A stretch of 64,000 nt of DNA, from NCBI RefSeq assembly GCF_036173125.1, contig NZ_CP108054.1, forward strand, positions 6,787,001 through 6,851,000. The letters are read 5' to 3'. The position numbers were made by a program, and so were the translations under genes. Shown here piece after piece: positions 28,527 to 36,595 of this stretch (positions within the stretch are counted from its first letter, which is position 1; every line of letters starts with the position of its first letter). Under the pieces are notes generated by a model that saw only the letters and a program-made list of their open reading frames with translations, ran no database searches and was not told where the DNA came from. The stretch is from Streptomyces sp. NBC_00286. GTDB taxonomy: Bacteria; Actinomycetota; Actinomycetes; Streptomycetales; Streptomycetaceae.

Positions 28527-28758
28527 GTTCCGTACCCAGGAAAGTGAACACGGAGTGACCGCCTCCCCTCCGTTCGACGAGGGGTCGGTGGACGCGGAGG
28601 GTAACCAAGATCCACGTACGGTGATCGGCGTTGCCCGTTGCCGTTCAGTTAACGCACAGGTCACTCCCGGTGCCAACGATCCATTGTGAGCGGGTAGTTC
28701 GCGTCAGCGAACCGCCCGCGACCACTGCTGACGCGTTCGCACTCGGGGAGATCGCGCC

Positions 28759-30516
28759 ATGTCGCGCATACGCTCTGTCGCCACATCCGTTCGTGACCGC
28801 CGCGCCTTCCTGGCCGCCACCGGGGCGGTGTCACTCTCCGCGGGTATCGGCTTCGCGCTCCGCCCGGACCGCGGCGGGAGCACCGTCCCCGCCGCCGACC
28901 AGGGACAGGCCGTCGCCCTGTCGTCCCGGCAGGCACCCGCCGCGCCCCTCATGCCGTACACCCGCGGCACCACACTCGGCTCCGTCGCGGCGCCGCAGGG
29001 CTCCACCGGCTTCCGGCGGCTCGGCGACGGACCCGCCTGGCAGCGCGTCGTCCGCGGCGACCTGGCCGCGCCCAAGGCGGGCCGCGGCGAACGCCGCACC
29101 GCGCTCGCCGCGTTCGTACAGTTCACCGACCTGCACATCGTCGACGTACAGCACCCGCTGCGGTACGAGTACCTGCGCGCCCAGACCGCCAGCGCCTGGC
29201 GTCCGCAGGAGTCGCTGTCGGTGGCCGGCGCGGTCTCGCTGGTCGAGCGGGTGAACGCGCTGCGCGGCGCCCCGGTCACCGGTTCCCCGCTGCACTTCGT
29301 GATGACCACCGGCGACAACACCGACAACAACGCCAAGACGGAGCTGGACTGGTTCCTGAAGACGATGAGCGGCGGCCGTATCACCCCCAACTCCGGTGAT
29401 CCGAAGGGCTACGAGGGCGTCCAGAACAGCGGACTCAAGTTGTACTGGCAGCCCGACGCGGACGTCCGCGACGGCGACAAGCAGCTCGGCTTCCCGAAGA
29501 TCGACGGCTTCCTCGCCGCCGCCGTACGCGAACTGCAGAGCCCCGGCCTCAACCTGCCCTGGTACTCCACGGTGGGCAACCACGACTCCCTGCCCGGCGG
29601 TTGCTACGCGCCCGGCGACCCCTTCTTCGCCGAGTACGCCGTCGGCGGCAAGAAGCTGATGTCGCTGGACGAGTCGGTCGGCGCCGCCATCTGGAAGAAC
29701 GTCAAGAAGGGCGGCGACCCCAAGGGCTCCGCCTTCAAGGAGATGCTCAAGTCGCAGGCGCGGAAGATGCGTTCGGTCACCCCGGACGAGGGGCGCGCCC
29801 CCTTCACGGCCGCCGAATACCTCCAGGCCCACCTCGACCCGGCGCACACGGGCCCCGGCCCCATCGGACACGGCTACTCGCAGGCGAACCTCGCCGCGAA
29901 GACCCAGTACTACACCTTCCGCATCGCGGACGACCTGCTCGGCGTCAGCCTCGACAGCACCGACCCCGGCGGCCACTACGAGGGCTCGCTGGGCACGGCC
30001 CAACTGCGTTGGCTGGAGCGGACGTTGAAGACAGCCGAGCAGAACAAGGAACACGTCATCGTCTTCAGCCACCACACCAGCAAGACGATGCGCAACCTCC
30101 GCGAGGACCCCAACCACCCCGGCGAGCGCCGCCACGGCGGCGACGAGGTCCTCGCCCTCCTCGGCAGCTACCGCTCCACGCTGGCCTGGGTGAACGGCCA
30201 CAGCCACAAGAACAACATCACCCCGCACCCCGCCCCCGGCAACCGCTCCTTCTGGGAGATCTCCACGGCCTCCCACATCGACTTCCCCCAACTGGCCCGC
30301 GTCATCGAGGTAGTCGACAACCACGACGGCACGATCTCCCTCTTCACCACCCTCATCGAATCCGCGGCCCCGCACCGCACGGATTTCGCCGACCTCACCC
30401 AGACCGGCCTCGCGGCCCTCTACCGCGAGTTGTCCTTCAACGCCCCGGGCTCTCGCTCGACCCTCTCGGGCGATCCGGGGGACCGGAACACGGAACTGGT
30501 CCTGAACAAGGGGTAG
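28759..30516 (+). CDS. Tat-exported metallophosphoesterase (TIGR03767-like)
   Basis: 585 residues. Twin-arginine signal: RDRRAFLAATGAVSLSAGIG at residues 12-31, so exported folded with its metals. The phosphoesterase core has QFTDLHIVD (D-x-H), TTGDNTDNN (GDN), TVGNHDSLPG (GNHD), FSHHTSKT and NGHSHKN (GHxH), a complete dimetal set. The upstream spacer contains GTTCAGTTAACG, a weak resemblance to a PHO box, and a GTTCGC/GCGAAC inverted repeat at about 28695-28710. A role in phosphate scavenging is plausible but unproven. Confidence 0.9.
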   Translation: MSRIRSVATSVRDRRAFLAATGAVSLSAGIGFALRPDRGGSTVPAADQGQAVALSSRQAPAAPLMPYTRGTTLGSVAAPQGSTGFRRLGDGPAWQRVVRGDLAAPKAGRGERRTALAAFVQFTDLHIVDVQHPLRYEYLRAQTASAWRPQESLSVAGAVSLVERVNALRGAPVTGSPLHFVMTTGDNTDNNAKTELDWFLKTMSGGRITPNSGDPKGYEGVQNSGLKLYWQPDADVRDGDKQLGFPKIDGFLAAAVRELQSPGLNLPWYSTVGNHDSLPGGCYAPGDPFFAEYAVGGKKLMSLDESVGAAIWKNVKKGGDPKGSAFKEMLKSQARKMRSVTPDEGRAPFTAAEYLQAHLDPAHTGPGPIGHGYSQANLAAKTQYYTFRIADDLLGVSLDSTDPGGHYEGSLGTAQLRWLERTLKTAEQNKEHVIVFSHHTSKTMRNLREDPNHPGERRHGGDEVLALLGSYRSTLAWVNGHSHKNNITPHPAPGNRSFWEISTASHIDFPQLARVIEVVDNHDGTISLFTTLIESAAPHRTDFADLTQTGLAALYRELSFNAPGSRSTLSGDPGDRNTELVLNKG

Positions 30517-30600
30517 TTCCTGGAACGGGGAGACGGGGCGACGAGGCTCAAAAACGCCCAACCCCCAAAGGGCAGTCAACCCACGTGCCCAGCTACGGTG

Positions 30601-30633
30601 TCCCTTCCGTCGATCACCCTCCGACGGAAGGGA
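30601..30633. promoter_or_regulatory. Inverted repeat 12 bases before the serine hydrolase start
   Basis: TCCCTTCCGTCG (30601-30612) and its exact complement (30622-30633) around a 9-base spacer. It immediately follows a TACGGT box that could be a -10 element, so it would lie at the 5' end of the transcript. Either an operator or an mRNA stem-loop; its right arm holds the only GGAAGGGA near the ATG at 30645, so it could mask the ribosome-binding site. Confidence 0.6.
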
Positions 30634-30644
30634 CGTACCGGCAC

Positions 30645-31829
30645 ATGACCGCATCACGCACGCTCCGTATCGCACTGGTGGGCGCTGCCGCACTCACCGC
30701 GGCGTCGCTCACCGCATCCGCCGCGGTGGCTGCCCCCGCGATGGCCGAACCCACAGTGACCGCTCCATCCCCGGCCACCAGAACGCACAGTGCGACCCAG
30801 GAAGCGATGGACGCCGCCGTGAAGGACGGCGTCCCCGGTGTCGCCGGGCAGGTCAAGGACAAGTACGGGGTCTGGAAGGCCACTTCGGGCGTAGGCAACC
30901 TCAAGACCAAGCAGCCGCGCTCCGCCCACGACCGCTACCGCGTCGGCAGCATCACCAAGACCTTCGTGTCGACGGTGCTGCTCCAACTGGAAGCGGAGGG
31001 CAGGCTCTCGCTCGACGACAAGGTCGACAAGTGGCTCCCCGGCGTGGTCCGCGGCAACGGCCACGACGGCAGCAAGGTGACCCTCCGCCAGCTCCTCAAC
31101 CACACGAGCGGCATCTTCAACTACACGGCGGATGACGAGTTCGTACGGAAGGCCTTCCTCAAGGACGGCTTCTTCAAGCACCGTTACGACACGGCGACCC
31201 TCGGGCAGCTCGTCGAGATCGCGATGTCCCACAAGCCGGACTTCGCGCCCGGCGCGTCCTGGAACTACTCGAACACCAATTACACCCTGGCCGCGATGGT
31301 CATCGAGAGCGCCACGGGCAACTCGTACGGGGACGAGATCCACGACCGCATCACCGAACCCCTCGGCCTGCACGCCACGTTCGTCCCCGGTACGTATCCG
31401 AAGGTGCCGGGACCCAGCAGCAGGGCGTACGGCAAGCTCGCCGAGACCACGACCGGCCCGACGTACGACGTCACGGAACTGAACGCCACGCTCGCCGGCG
31501 GCTCGGGCGACATGATCTCCGACTCCGGCGACCTGAACCGCTTCTACTCCGCCCTCCTGCGCGGCAAGTTGCTCCCCAAGGCCCAACTCGCCGAGATGAA
31601 GAAGACGGTGAAGGTCGACGGTTCCCCCAACCTCGAGTACGGCCTCGGCCTGTCGGCAACCAAGCTGAGCTGCGGAATCACCGTCTGGGGCCACGGCGGC
31701 GGCATCCACGGCTCCCTCTCGGAAGCCGTCACGACAGCAGACGGCCGCCACTCACTCTCGTTCAACTTCAACGGGGACTGGGCGGGGGACAGCGGGGCGG
31801 TGATCGAGGCGGAGTTCTGCGGCGAGTAG
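30645..31829 (+). CDS. Secreted serine hydrolase, D-alanyl-D-alanine carboxypeptidase/class C beta-lactamase fold
   Basis: 394 residues. Sec signal peptide, residues 1-35 (LVGAAALTAASLTASAAVAAPAMA). Active-site motifs of the R61 DD-peptidase family: VGSITKTF (S-x-x-K), WNYSNTNYTL (Y-x-N) and WGHGGGIHG (H-x-G). Length and order match S. R61-type DD-peptidases and the related esterases. Works outside the cytoplasm on peptidoglycan stems or on ester/amide substrates. Preceded by a 12-bp inverted repeat that overlaps the only plausible ribosome-binding site. Confidence 0.93.
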   Translation: MTASRTLRIALVGAAALTAASLTASAAVAAPAMAEPTVTAPSPATRTHSATQEAMDAAVKDGVPGVAGQVKDKYGVWKATSGVGNLKTKQPRSAHDRYRVGSITKTFVSTVLLQLEAEGRLSLDDKVDKWLPGVVRGNGHDGSKVTLRQLLNHTSGIFNYTADDEFVRKAFLKDGFFKHRYDTATLGQLVEIAMSHKPDFAPGASWNYSNTNYTLAAMVIESATGNSYGDEIHDRITEPLGLHATFVPGTYPKVPGPSSRAYGKLAETTTGPTYDVTELNATLAGGSGDMISDSGDLNRFYSALLRGKLLPKAQLAEMKKTVKVDGSPNLEYGLGLSATKLSCGITVWGHGGGIHGSLSEAVTTADGRHSLSFNFNGDWAGDSGAVIEAEFCGE

Positions 31830-31988
31830 CGCGTCCGCGTACTGTGCAGGTCGGGGCCCAGGCATCCTCGATCTCGCTCGACGACCAGACGAATGGCGCT
31901 GCCCTCGATGAGGGGCAGCGACCCACCGTGGTCGAGCTAGGACCTGTCGTCAAACGTGGGGTTGCAGCGGGCGCTGTTTCGGTGGCTG

Positions 31989-32010
31989 GACCTAGGCCCG
32001 GTCCTAGGTC
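31989..32010. promoter_or_regulatory. GACCTAGG inverted repeat
   Basis: GACCTAGG (31989-31996) and CCTAGGTC (32003-32010) with a 6-base spacer, 46 bases before the questin-oxidase-like gene. Two six-base palindromes at this spacing look like a regulator site. The rest of the gap 31830-31988 shows no recognisable gene. Confidence 0.5.
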
Positions 32011-32055
32011 TTCAGCCTGTTACGCCGCCGTGCCGCCTCGCCTACCGTCCTCGCC

Positions 32056-33066
32056 ATGGATCCAACGGGCATTCTCGACGAGGCGCTCCAGCGACTGCAC
32101 AGTTCAGGGCCGGAGCGGCTTGGGCGGCTCACCAACCACGCGCCGATGGCCGTTGAGGCCCTGGCCGCGCATGGTCAGGCCGACTCGGTGCACCGGTGGC
32201 TCGACCTCTATGCACGCAAGCTTGAAGAGTTCCCGTCCGGCATCGAGCCCGTCACGAACGCCAACTGGCGCTTAGCTCTTGGCGAGGCCCGCCGCGCCGC
32301 CGACTGGATTGACTACTTCGGCCGTGAGATCGCCGGGCGTCCCTGGCGTGAGGTGCTGACCGAGTGGTGGCCCCGTCTCCTGCCCGGCATGTACGGCGGC
32401 TCGACGCATCCGGTGATCAGGGTGGGTCACGCTGTGCGCACTCTTCTGGTCGGCGAGGACACCGAGCCGCGTCTGGCCGAGCTCGCCCACGGCCTCGGCT
32501 ATTGGGCCGCCCGCTACCACTCCGTCACAGATGTCGCTCCGTTGCCCGGCGCCGACAGCGCAGCCGTGGCCCTCGATGCGGTGACGCCCATCGCCGAACG
32601 GGACGGCGGCTTCGCCGCCCGGCTCGGCCGCGTCACGGGCCTGCCGGTGTGGGCGCCCGCGATCACGGACGCGAATGAGGCGCGCCGCCGCCTCAGCGAA
32701 CTGGTGCGGGCGGCCACCCACCGGTACGCCACCCACGGCCACGGCGAGGAGACAATGCTGGTCCACGCGGCCACGGCCCCCAACGCCGTCCTGCGCACCC
32801 TCCCCGCGCTCCCGCATGCCCTGTGGGTACCGAGCCTGCGGGCTGCCTGGACGGCATCCGCGGCGGTGACCGCGATGTACGCACCCCACGCCCCGGTCGC
32901 GTACACCCCACCGGGCACCTCCACCCCAGAAGAAGTCTTCGAACGGGCCCTGGCGCACGGCGACGAACACGTCATCAAGCTGACCGACACGGCCCTCGAC
33001 ATCGGCGACGAACAGGCACTGGCGGCGGCTTTGCGCTCCATCGAGCTGAGCGAACCGCTGAACTAG
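32056..33066 (+). CDS. Questin oxidase-like protein (DUF4243)
   Basis: 336 residues from ATG 32056. The opening LTNHAPMAVEALAAHGQADSVHRWLDLYARKLE is the signature start of the questin-oxidase/DUF4243 family, first known from fungal aromatic polyketide pathways (Baeyer-Villiger-type ring opening without an obvious cofactor). HPVIRVGHAVRTL and HGLGYWAARYH are further conserved His-bearing segments. The bacterial members are uncharacterised. No polyketide genes are adjacent, although an FAD-monooxygenase remnant lies 18 kb away. Confidence 0.85.
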   Translation: MDPTGILDEALQRLHSSGPERLGRLTNHAPMAVEALAAHGQADSVHRWLDLYARKLEEFPSGIEPVTNANWRLALGEARRAADWIDYFGREIAGRPWREVLTEWWPRLLPGMYGGSTHPVIRVGHAVRTLLVGEDTEPRLAELAHGLGYWAARYHSVTDVAPLPGADSAAVALDAVTPIAERDGGFAARLGRVTGLPVWAPAITDANEARRRLSELVRAATHRYATHGHGEETMLVHAATAPNAVLRTLPALPHALWVPSLRAAWTASAAVTAMYAPHAPVAYTPPGTSTPEEVFERALAHGDEHVIKLTDTALDIGDEQALAAALRSIELSEPLN

Positions 33067-33110
33067 CCACTGCCGTGCCTCGCTATATGGATTTCTGCAT
33101 AGTGGCGGCT

Positions 33111-33484
33111 GTGAGCGACCCATGGCAGATCGAGATCGAGCCCGAAGTCCGACAGTGGCTGGAGCTCCTCTCGGACGCCCAGTACGGCAAGGCCGAACGG
33201 GCCGCCGACATGCTCGCGGCACAGTCGGCCATGCTTGGGGAGCCGTACTCCCGTCACCTCGGCGGTAAAGTGCGCGAGCTTCGCTTCCTCATGGAGGGCA
33301 ACGCCGTACGCATCACGTACTGGCTCGCTCCGGATAGGCGCATCGTGTTGTTGACGGTGTTCCGAAGACCAGGCAGCGCGAGACGGCCGAGGTCGAGCGT
33401 GCCCGGCAAGCACAGAAGGTGTGCGAGGCCGATCACGGTCCTGCGGAGCACAGCTTTGAGCGGATCGAGGAGGAGCGGCCGTGA
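33111..33484 (+). pseudogene. HigB/RelE-like toxin, frameshifted near its C-terminus
   Basis: GTG 33111 (ATG 33087 also possible) reads WQIEIEPEVRQWLELLSD, GKVRELRFLMEGNAVRITYWLAPDRRIVLLTVF, the phage-derived Gp49/HigB-type mRNA interferase core. At about 33364-33368 the frame breaks. The original frame then reads basic, low-sense sequence, while the neighbouring frame gives TRQRETAEVERARQAQKV... and ends in TGA 33482-33484, overlapping the antitoxin GTG. Adding one A restores the normal end (FRKTRQRE). The lost tail contains the conserved basic helix needed by this family, so the toxin as sequenced is probably inactive. Confidence 0.82.
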
Positions 33485-33849
33485 ACCACTCCCAGTGGAA
33501 GACCCGGCGGACCAGGAAGCTGCTGGGGGAGTCCGTCGAGGAATCTCCGGCCTACGTGGAGGCCGGGTACGCGTTCGCCTTGGGGCAGGCGGTCCATGAC
33601 CGGCGCACCGAGCTAGGTCTGTCGCAGACCGAGCTGGCGCGCCGGGCGGGCATGACCCAGCCGCAGATCTCCAACATCGAGGGCGGCGACTCCGTCCCCA
33701 CCCTGCCTCTGCTCACTCGCCTGGCCAAGGCGCTGGACGCTGCGCTGACCATCGATCTGGACGGCGACACGTCGGCGTTTATTTTCACCGCCCACGACGG
33801 GGGCGGAGACGGTGAACCGCAGTCGGGTGGTCACTCGTCAGTTGCCTGA
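33481..33849 (+). CDS. XRE-family antitoxin (HigA-like)
   Basis: 122 residues from GTG 33481, which overlaps the toxin stop (GTGA) and follows GAGGAG. HTH: AVHDRRTELGLSQTELARRAGMTQPQISNIEGGDSVPTL, then LLTRLAKALDAALTIDLD. N-terminal ~35 residues are the toxin-contact part (RKLLGESVEESPAYVEAGYAFALGQ). Order toxin-antitoxin is the HigBA type. The antitoxin frame is intact although its toxin is not. Its 3' end overlaps the convergent DUF397 gene by 12 bases. Confidence 0.9.
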   Translation: MNHSQWKTRRTRKLLGESVEESPAYVEAGYAFALGQAVHDRRTELGLSQTELARRAGMTQPQISNIEGGDSVPTLPLLTRLAKALDAALTIDLDGDTSAFIFTAHDGGGDGEPQSGGHSSVA

Positions 33850-34065
33850 GGCTGTCTCGCGGATGTGAGTGACGAAGGTTGTCCAGGCCGTGGGGGGGAC
33901 GAGGAGAGCGGGGCCGGTGGGGTTCTTGGAGTCGCGGACGCCGGTCCCCTTGCCCGGGGTTAGGTGGGCGACCTCAACGCAGTTGTTGCCCATACCGTCG
34001 CTGTACGACGACTTGCGCCAGGCGCTTTCGGGGGCGAGCTGGGGGGCGGTGAAGCGAACGTTCAT
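33838..34065 (-). CDS. DUF397 small protein
   Basis: 75 residues; WRKSSYSDGMGNNCVEVA and GVRDSKNPTGPALLVPPTAWTTFV are the complete DUF397 signature. DUF397 proteins are encoded with Scr1/WhiJ-type HTH proteins in many Streptomyces paralogous clusters and can antagonise or modulate them; some pairs behave like toxin-antitoxin modules. Starts 4 bases after the stop of the HTH gene, so co-transcribed. Confidence 0.93.
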   Translation of the reverse strand: MNVRFTAPQLAPESAWRKSSYSDGMGNNCVEVAHLTPGKGTGVRDSKNPTGPALLVPPTAWTTFVTHIRETASGN

Positions 34066-34069
34066 GGAT

Positions 34070-34951
34070 CTACAGCTCTCGTTCTAGGCGGTTCACGAAT
34101 TCGGGAGTGTCCTCGGGAGGCAACGCAGAGGCGACCATGGATTCGAACCGCCGGGTGAACCGGTCGACCTCGCGAGGCTTGTCCGAGGTGGAGACTGTGC
34201 CCCAGGAGCTGTCCAGCTGGATACGGGACGGCAGTTGGTCGCCGAAGTCGAGGATCGCGAAGTCATTGGTGGTTCGGTATCCCCAGCGGAACGGCAGCAC
34301 CTGGAGCGTGACATGGTCCCAGGTCGACAGCTCCGCGAGCTTTGCGTACTGCTCGCGCATCACCTCTGCGCCTCCGACGGGGTACCGCAGTGCGGCCTCC
34401 CCAAGGACAGCGTGCAGCCTGACCGGTTCCTCCCGGGTGAGGATCTCCTGGCGTTTCATCCGAAGCTCCACGCTGTTCCGGATCATCTCCGTCGTGGTCT
34501 CCTCGATCGGCTTCTGCACCTCATGGATGGCGCGCGCGTACCGCTCAGTCTGGAGCAGGCCGTACACAAGCGTGGGGTGGTACGCCTTCATGCTGCGGGC
34601 CTCGGGCTCAAGCCCAACAAATCCCGGCATTCCGGAGGGCATCAGACCGCGGTGCTGTGTCAGCCAGTCCTGATTGGAGGACTCCCGGTTGAGGTTGATG
34701 AGTGACTCGATGACGGCTTCATCGGTGACGCCGTACTTGTCGAGCAGCTTCCTCAGGTCGCTCACGTTGCGGAAGTTCAGCGACCCGGATTCGATCCGTT
34801 GGAGCGAGGCCTCGGAGATGCGCAGTCCCTGAACCGCCTGCTTGCGCGTGAAGCCCCCGCCCCGGTCGCCGAGACCGCAGTTCTCTCGCAACTGGCGTAG
34901 CTGAAGGCCCAGTTCCAGTCGCTGTCCAGTCCGTCCACGCTTGGCGGCCAT
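34070..34951 (-). CDS. Scr1/WhiJ-like helix-turn-helix regulator with DUF5753
   Basis: 293 residues from ATG 34951 (GAGGA 8 bases upstream; ATG 34957 is possible). N-terminal HTH: LGLQLRQLRENCGLGDRGGGFTRKQAVQGLRISEASLQRIESG, with an unusual Gly-rich insertion inside the first helices. DUF5753 follows: GLEPEARSMKAYHPTLVYGLLQTERYARAI, VELRMKRQEIL, VTLQVLPFRWGYRTTNDFAILDFGD. With DUF397 downstream and an ATP-binding anti-sigma-like gene divergent, this is the WhiJ-type cluster organisation linked to developmental control in Streptomyces. Target unknown. Confidence 0.92.
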   Translation of the reverse strand: MAAKRGRTGQRLELGLQLRQLRENCGLGDRGGGFTRKQAVQGLRISEASLQRIESGSLNFRNVSDLRKLLDKYGVTDEAVIESLINLNRESSNQDWLTQHRGLMPSGMPGFVGLEPEARSMKAYHPTLVYGLLQTERYARAIHEVQKPIEETTTEMIRNSVELRMKRQEILTREEPVRLHAVLGEAALRYPVGGAEVMREQYAKLAELSTWDHVTLQVLPFRWGYRTTNDFAILDFGDQLPSRIQLDSSWGTVSTSDKPREVDRFTRRFESMVASALPPEDTPEFVNRLEREL

Positions 34952-35069
34952 GTGCATCGTCCTCGTGCTGTCGTGCGTGTCACCTGGTGCTGTGTACCGA
35001 GTGTGGCACCCCGTGTGCAGGTCGTGCAGCCAGTTGCGTAGATCGGCGCATAGTCCACTTTCTCTTCTG

Positions 35070-35081
35070 CTGATTAATCAG
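35070..35081. promoter_or_regulatory. CTGATTAATCAG palindrome in the WhiJ-like intergenic region
   Basis: 12-bp perfect palindrome in an AT-rich patch, unusual for this genome, between the divergent HTH gene and the ATP-binding gene. Likely operator or promoter element of the cluster. Confidence 0.5.
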
Positions 35082-35151
35082 GCGGCATTCGATGGAACTC
35101 GAACACGAGTCACTGTCACCGTTGTTGGGCAGCCAGCGCGAAAGGAACCTC

Positions 35152-35586
35152 ATGCCCAACCCCGAGACCCCCGCCCTCCTCACCCACGACTGGTCGATGG
35201 GCTACCCCATGACCCTCCGCAGCGTTCGGCTCGCCCGGCTCCACGTCCGCCGCCGACTGACGATGTGGAACTGGACCGGCGACATCGACGACGCCGTACT
35301 GGTCGCCTCGGAACTCGTCGCCAACGCCGTGCAGCATGCGCGGGTCGTGGGTCATGAACTGTGGCTGCGGCTGGCCGAGTTGGAGGACGGCGGACTGATC
35401 GTCGAGGTCTCGGATCCGGTGCGGGCGGCGCCCAAGCCGGGTGTCGCGCCCGACGGCGAAGGTGGCCGGGGCCTCCTCGTCGTCGCCCAACTCGCTGACG
35501 ACCTCGTGTGGTTCCTGCGGCCGGAGGTCGGAAAGACAGTCCGAGCCCGGCTGGCTGTACCCAAGCTGCGTACGTCAGGCACATGA
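35152..35586 (+). CDS. ATP-binding anti-sigma-like protein (HATPase_c, RsbW/AbaA-type)
   Basis: 144 residues from ATG 35152 (AAAGGAA upstream); ATG 35092 would give 164. GHKL fold without a kinase domain: N-box VASELVANAVQHA, G-box-like EVSDPVRAAPKPG and GGRGLLVVAQLADD. Proteins of this size are anti-sigma kinases or nucleotide-binding partners in the WhiJ/AbaA-type clusters. Divergent from the HTH/DUF397 pair, completing a three-gene developmental-type cluster. Partner sigma or anti-anti-sigma factor not present in the window. Confidence 0.9.
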   Translation: MPNPETPALLTHDWSMGYPMTLRSVRLARLHVRRRLTMWNWTGDIDDAVLVASELVANAVQHARVVGHELWLRLAELEDGGLIVEVSDPVRAAPKPGVAPDGEGGRGLLVVAQLADDLVWFLRPEVGKTVRARLAVPKLRTSGT

Positions 35587-35711
35587 GGGACGTGGCGGGG
35601 CGGCCGCGTCCGCGCACGTGGTGTACGGCGGCGGCCCACCGGCAGGTAATTCCGCGAAGGCGTTACAGATCTCCCTGATGTGTCACATCCGCAGCGCACA
35701 CCTCCTCCGTG

Positions 35712-35749
35712 GACATGACCGTCATGTCGACCGGACATGGCTTGACTCC
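35712..35749. repeat. Overlapping GACATG/CATGTC palindromes and 28-bp near-repeat, copy 1
   Basis: GACATGACCGTCATGTC is a perfect dyad at 35712-35728 and runs into a second dyad, CATGTC-GACCG-GACATG. The 28-base stretch from 35722 recurs at 37401-37428 with only three or four C/T differences. This first copy is located between the 3' ends of two convergent genes. Confidence 0.7.
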
Positions 35750-35762
35750 ATGGAAGGTGGGG

Positions 35763-36356
35763 TCAGCCCGTGACGTGGAACTCGTTTCCGCCGGGGTCGA
35801 GGAATTCGCCGGATTCCCAGTCACGTTGGGTGACTTCCAGCCGCAGCCTGTTCCGCGCCGCCTTCGGCGCCGCAGGTGGCCCCATCACCAACGAGACCGT
35901 GCTGGTGGGCCTCCGGCGCAGCCGGACACCCCAGTTGTGGGACTCGACCACCTGCCAGTCGGCCTGGGACTGCCAGAAGGCCCACTGCGCGTAGCGGTCC
36001 TCCTCGGCGACGTCAAGGCAAATGGCGGCGAGGCCGGAGTCGGCGAGTACGCCGGGGTGTCCGGGACGCAGCACGCAGAACTCGTTGCCCTCCGGATCGG
36101 CCAGCACGTCCCACGGGACATCTCCCTGGCCGATGTCGACCCGCGTCGCACCGAGTGTGAGCAGGCGCGCCACCTCGGCCTCCCTGTCCGGCCCCCCGGC
36201 CAGGTCGAGGTGGAGCCGGTTCTTGAGCTCCGCCTTCGGCTTCGCGGTCGGCACGAACCGCAATTGCAGGCCGCCCGTTAGGCCCCGCGTCGCGTCCAGC
36301 CAGAAGCGGTCCAGGCGCGTGACATCCAGCGCGTCGATCACAATCCCGGTCAGCAT
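35763..36356 (-). CDS. Two-domain VOC (glyoxalase-like) protein next to an octamer array
   Basis: 197 residues if ATG 36356 is used. Two VOC modules: the first around GIVIDALDVTRLDRFWLDATRG to VLADPEGNEFCVLRPG, the second around GLAAICLDVAEEDRYAQWAFWQ to LDPGGNEFHVTG. Each ends in the family D/G-x-G-NEF motif. Substrate unknown (VOC fold: bleomycin resistance, lyases, dioxygenases). The ATG is four bases from a run of fifteen GGGGGCTT octamers (minus-strand sense), and the frame stays open through the array, so a TTG-started version with a GLGGLGAW-repeated N-terminus is also possible. Which start is used decides the protein. Confidence 0.82.
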   Translation of the reverse strand: MLTGIVIDALDVTRLDRFWLDATRGLTGGLQLRFVPTAKPKAELKNRLHLDLAGGPDREAEVARLLTLGATRVDIGQGDVPWDVLADPEGNEFCVLRPGHPGVLADSGLAAICLDVAEEDRYAQWAFWQSQADWQVVESHNWGVRLRRRPTSTVSLVMGPPAAPKAARNRLRLEVTQRDWESGEFLDPGGNEFHVTG

Positions 36357-36360
36357 CCTG

Positions 36361-36480
36361 CCCCCAAGCCCCCAAGCCCCCAAGCCCCCAAGCCCCCAAG
36401 CCCCCAAGCCCCCAAGCCCCCAAGCCCCCAAGCCCCCAAGCCCCCAAGCCCCCAAGCCCCCAAGCCCCCAAGCCCCCAAG
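36361..36480. repeat. Fifteen perfect tandem copies of CCCCCAAG
   Basis: Exactly 120 bases, no variation between copies. On the sense strand of the VOC gene the unit is GGGGGCTT, so runs of five G separated by three bases occur fifteen times, an ideal G-quadruplex sequence in DNA and RNA. It abuts the VOC start. The unit length is not a multiple of three, so each gain or loss changes the frame entering the gene from upstream. Confidence 0.98.
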
Positions 36481-36595
36481 CCCTCGACCCGTCGCCTGCC
36501 CGTTGTCTCCGCCGCTGTCGGCGTCAGTGCTGGGAGCCCAGGCCGGAAGCACGCAGCCGCCCGGGGCAGCCGACGATCCCCCTGAAATCGGTCAC

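Noticed and set aside
28630..28710. PHO box upstream of the Tat-exported phosphoesterase
   Set aside because: Only a weak match to GTTCACC direct repeats, so noted in the gene entry but not listed as a site.
36013..36552. Second long frame through the octamer array on the minus strand
   Set aside because: Downstream of the array it runs antiphase to the VOC gene and loses the VOC motifs. Only its first 25 codons matter, as a possible alternative start.
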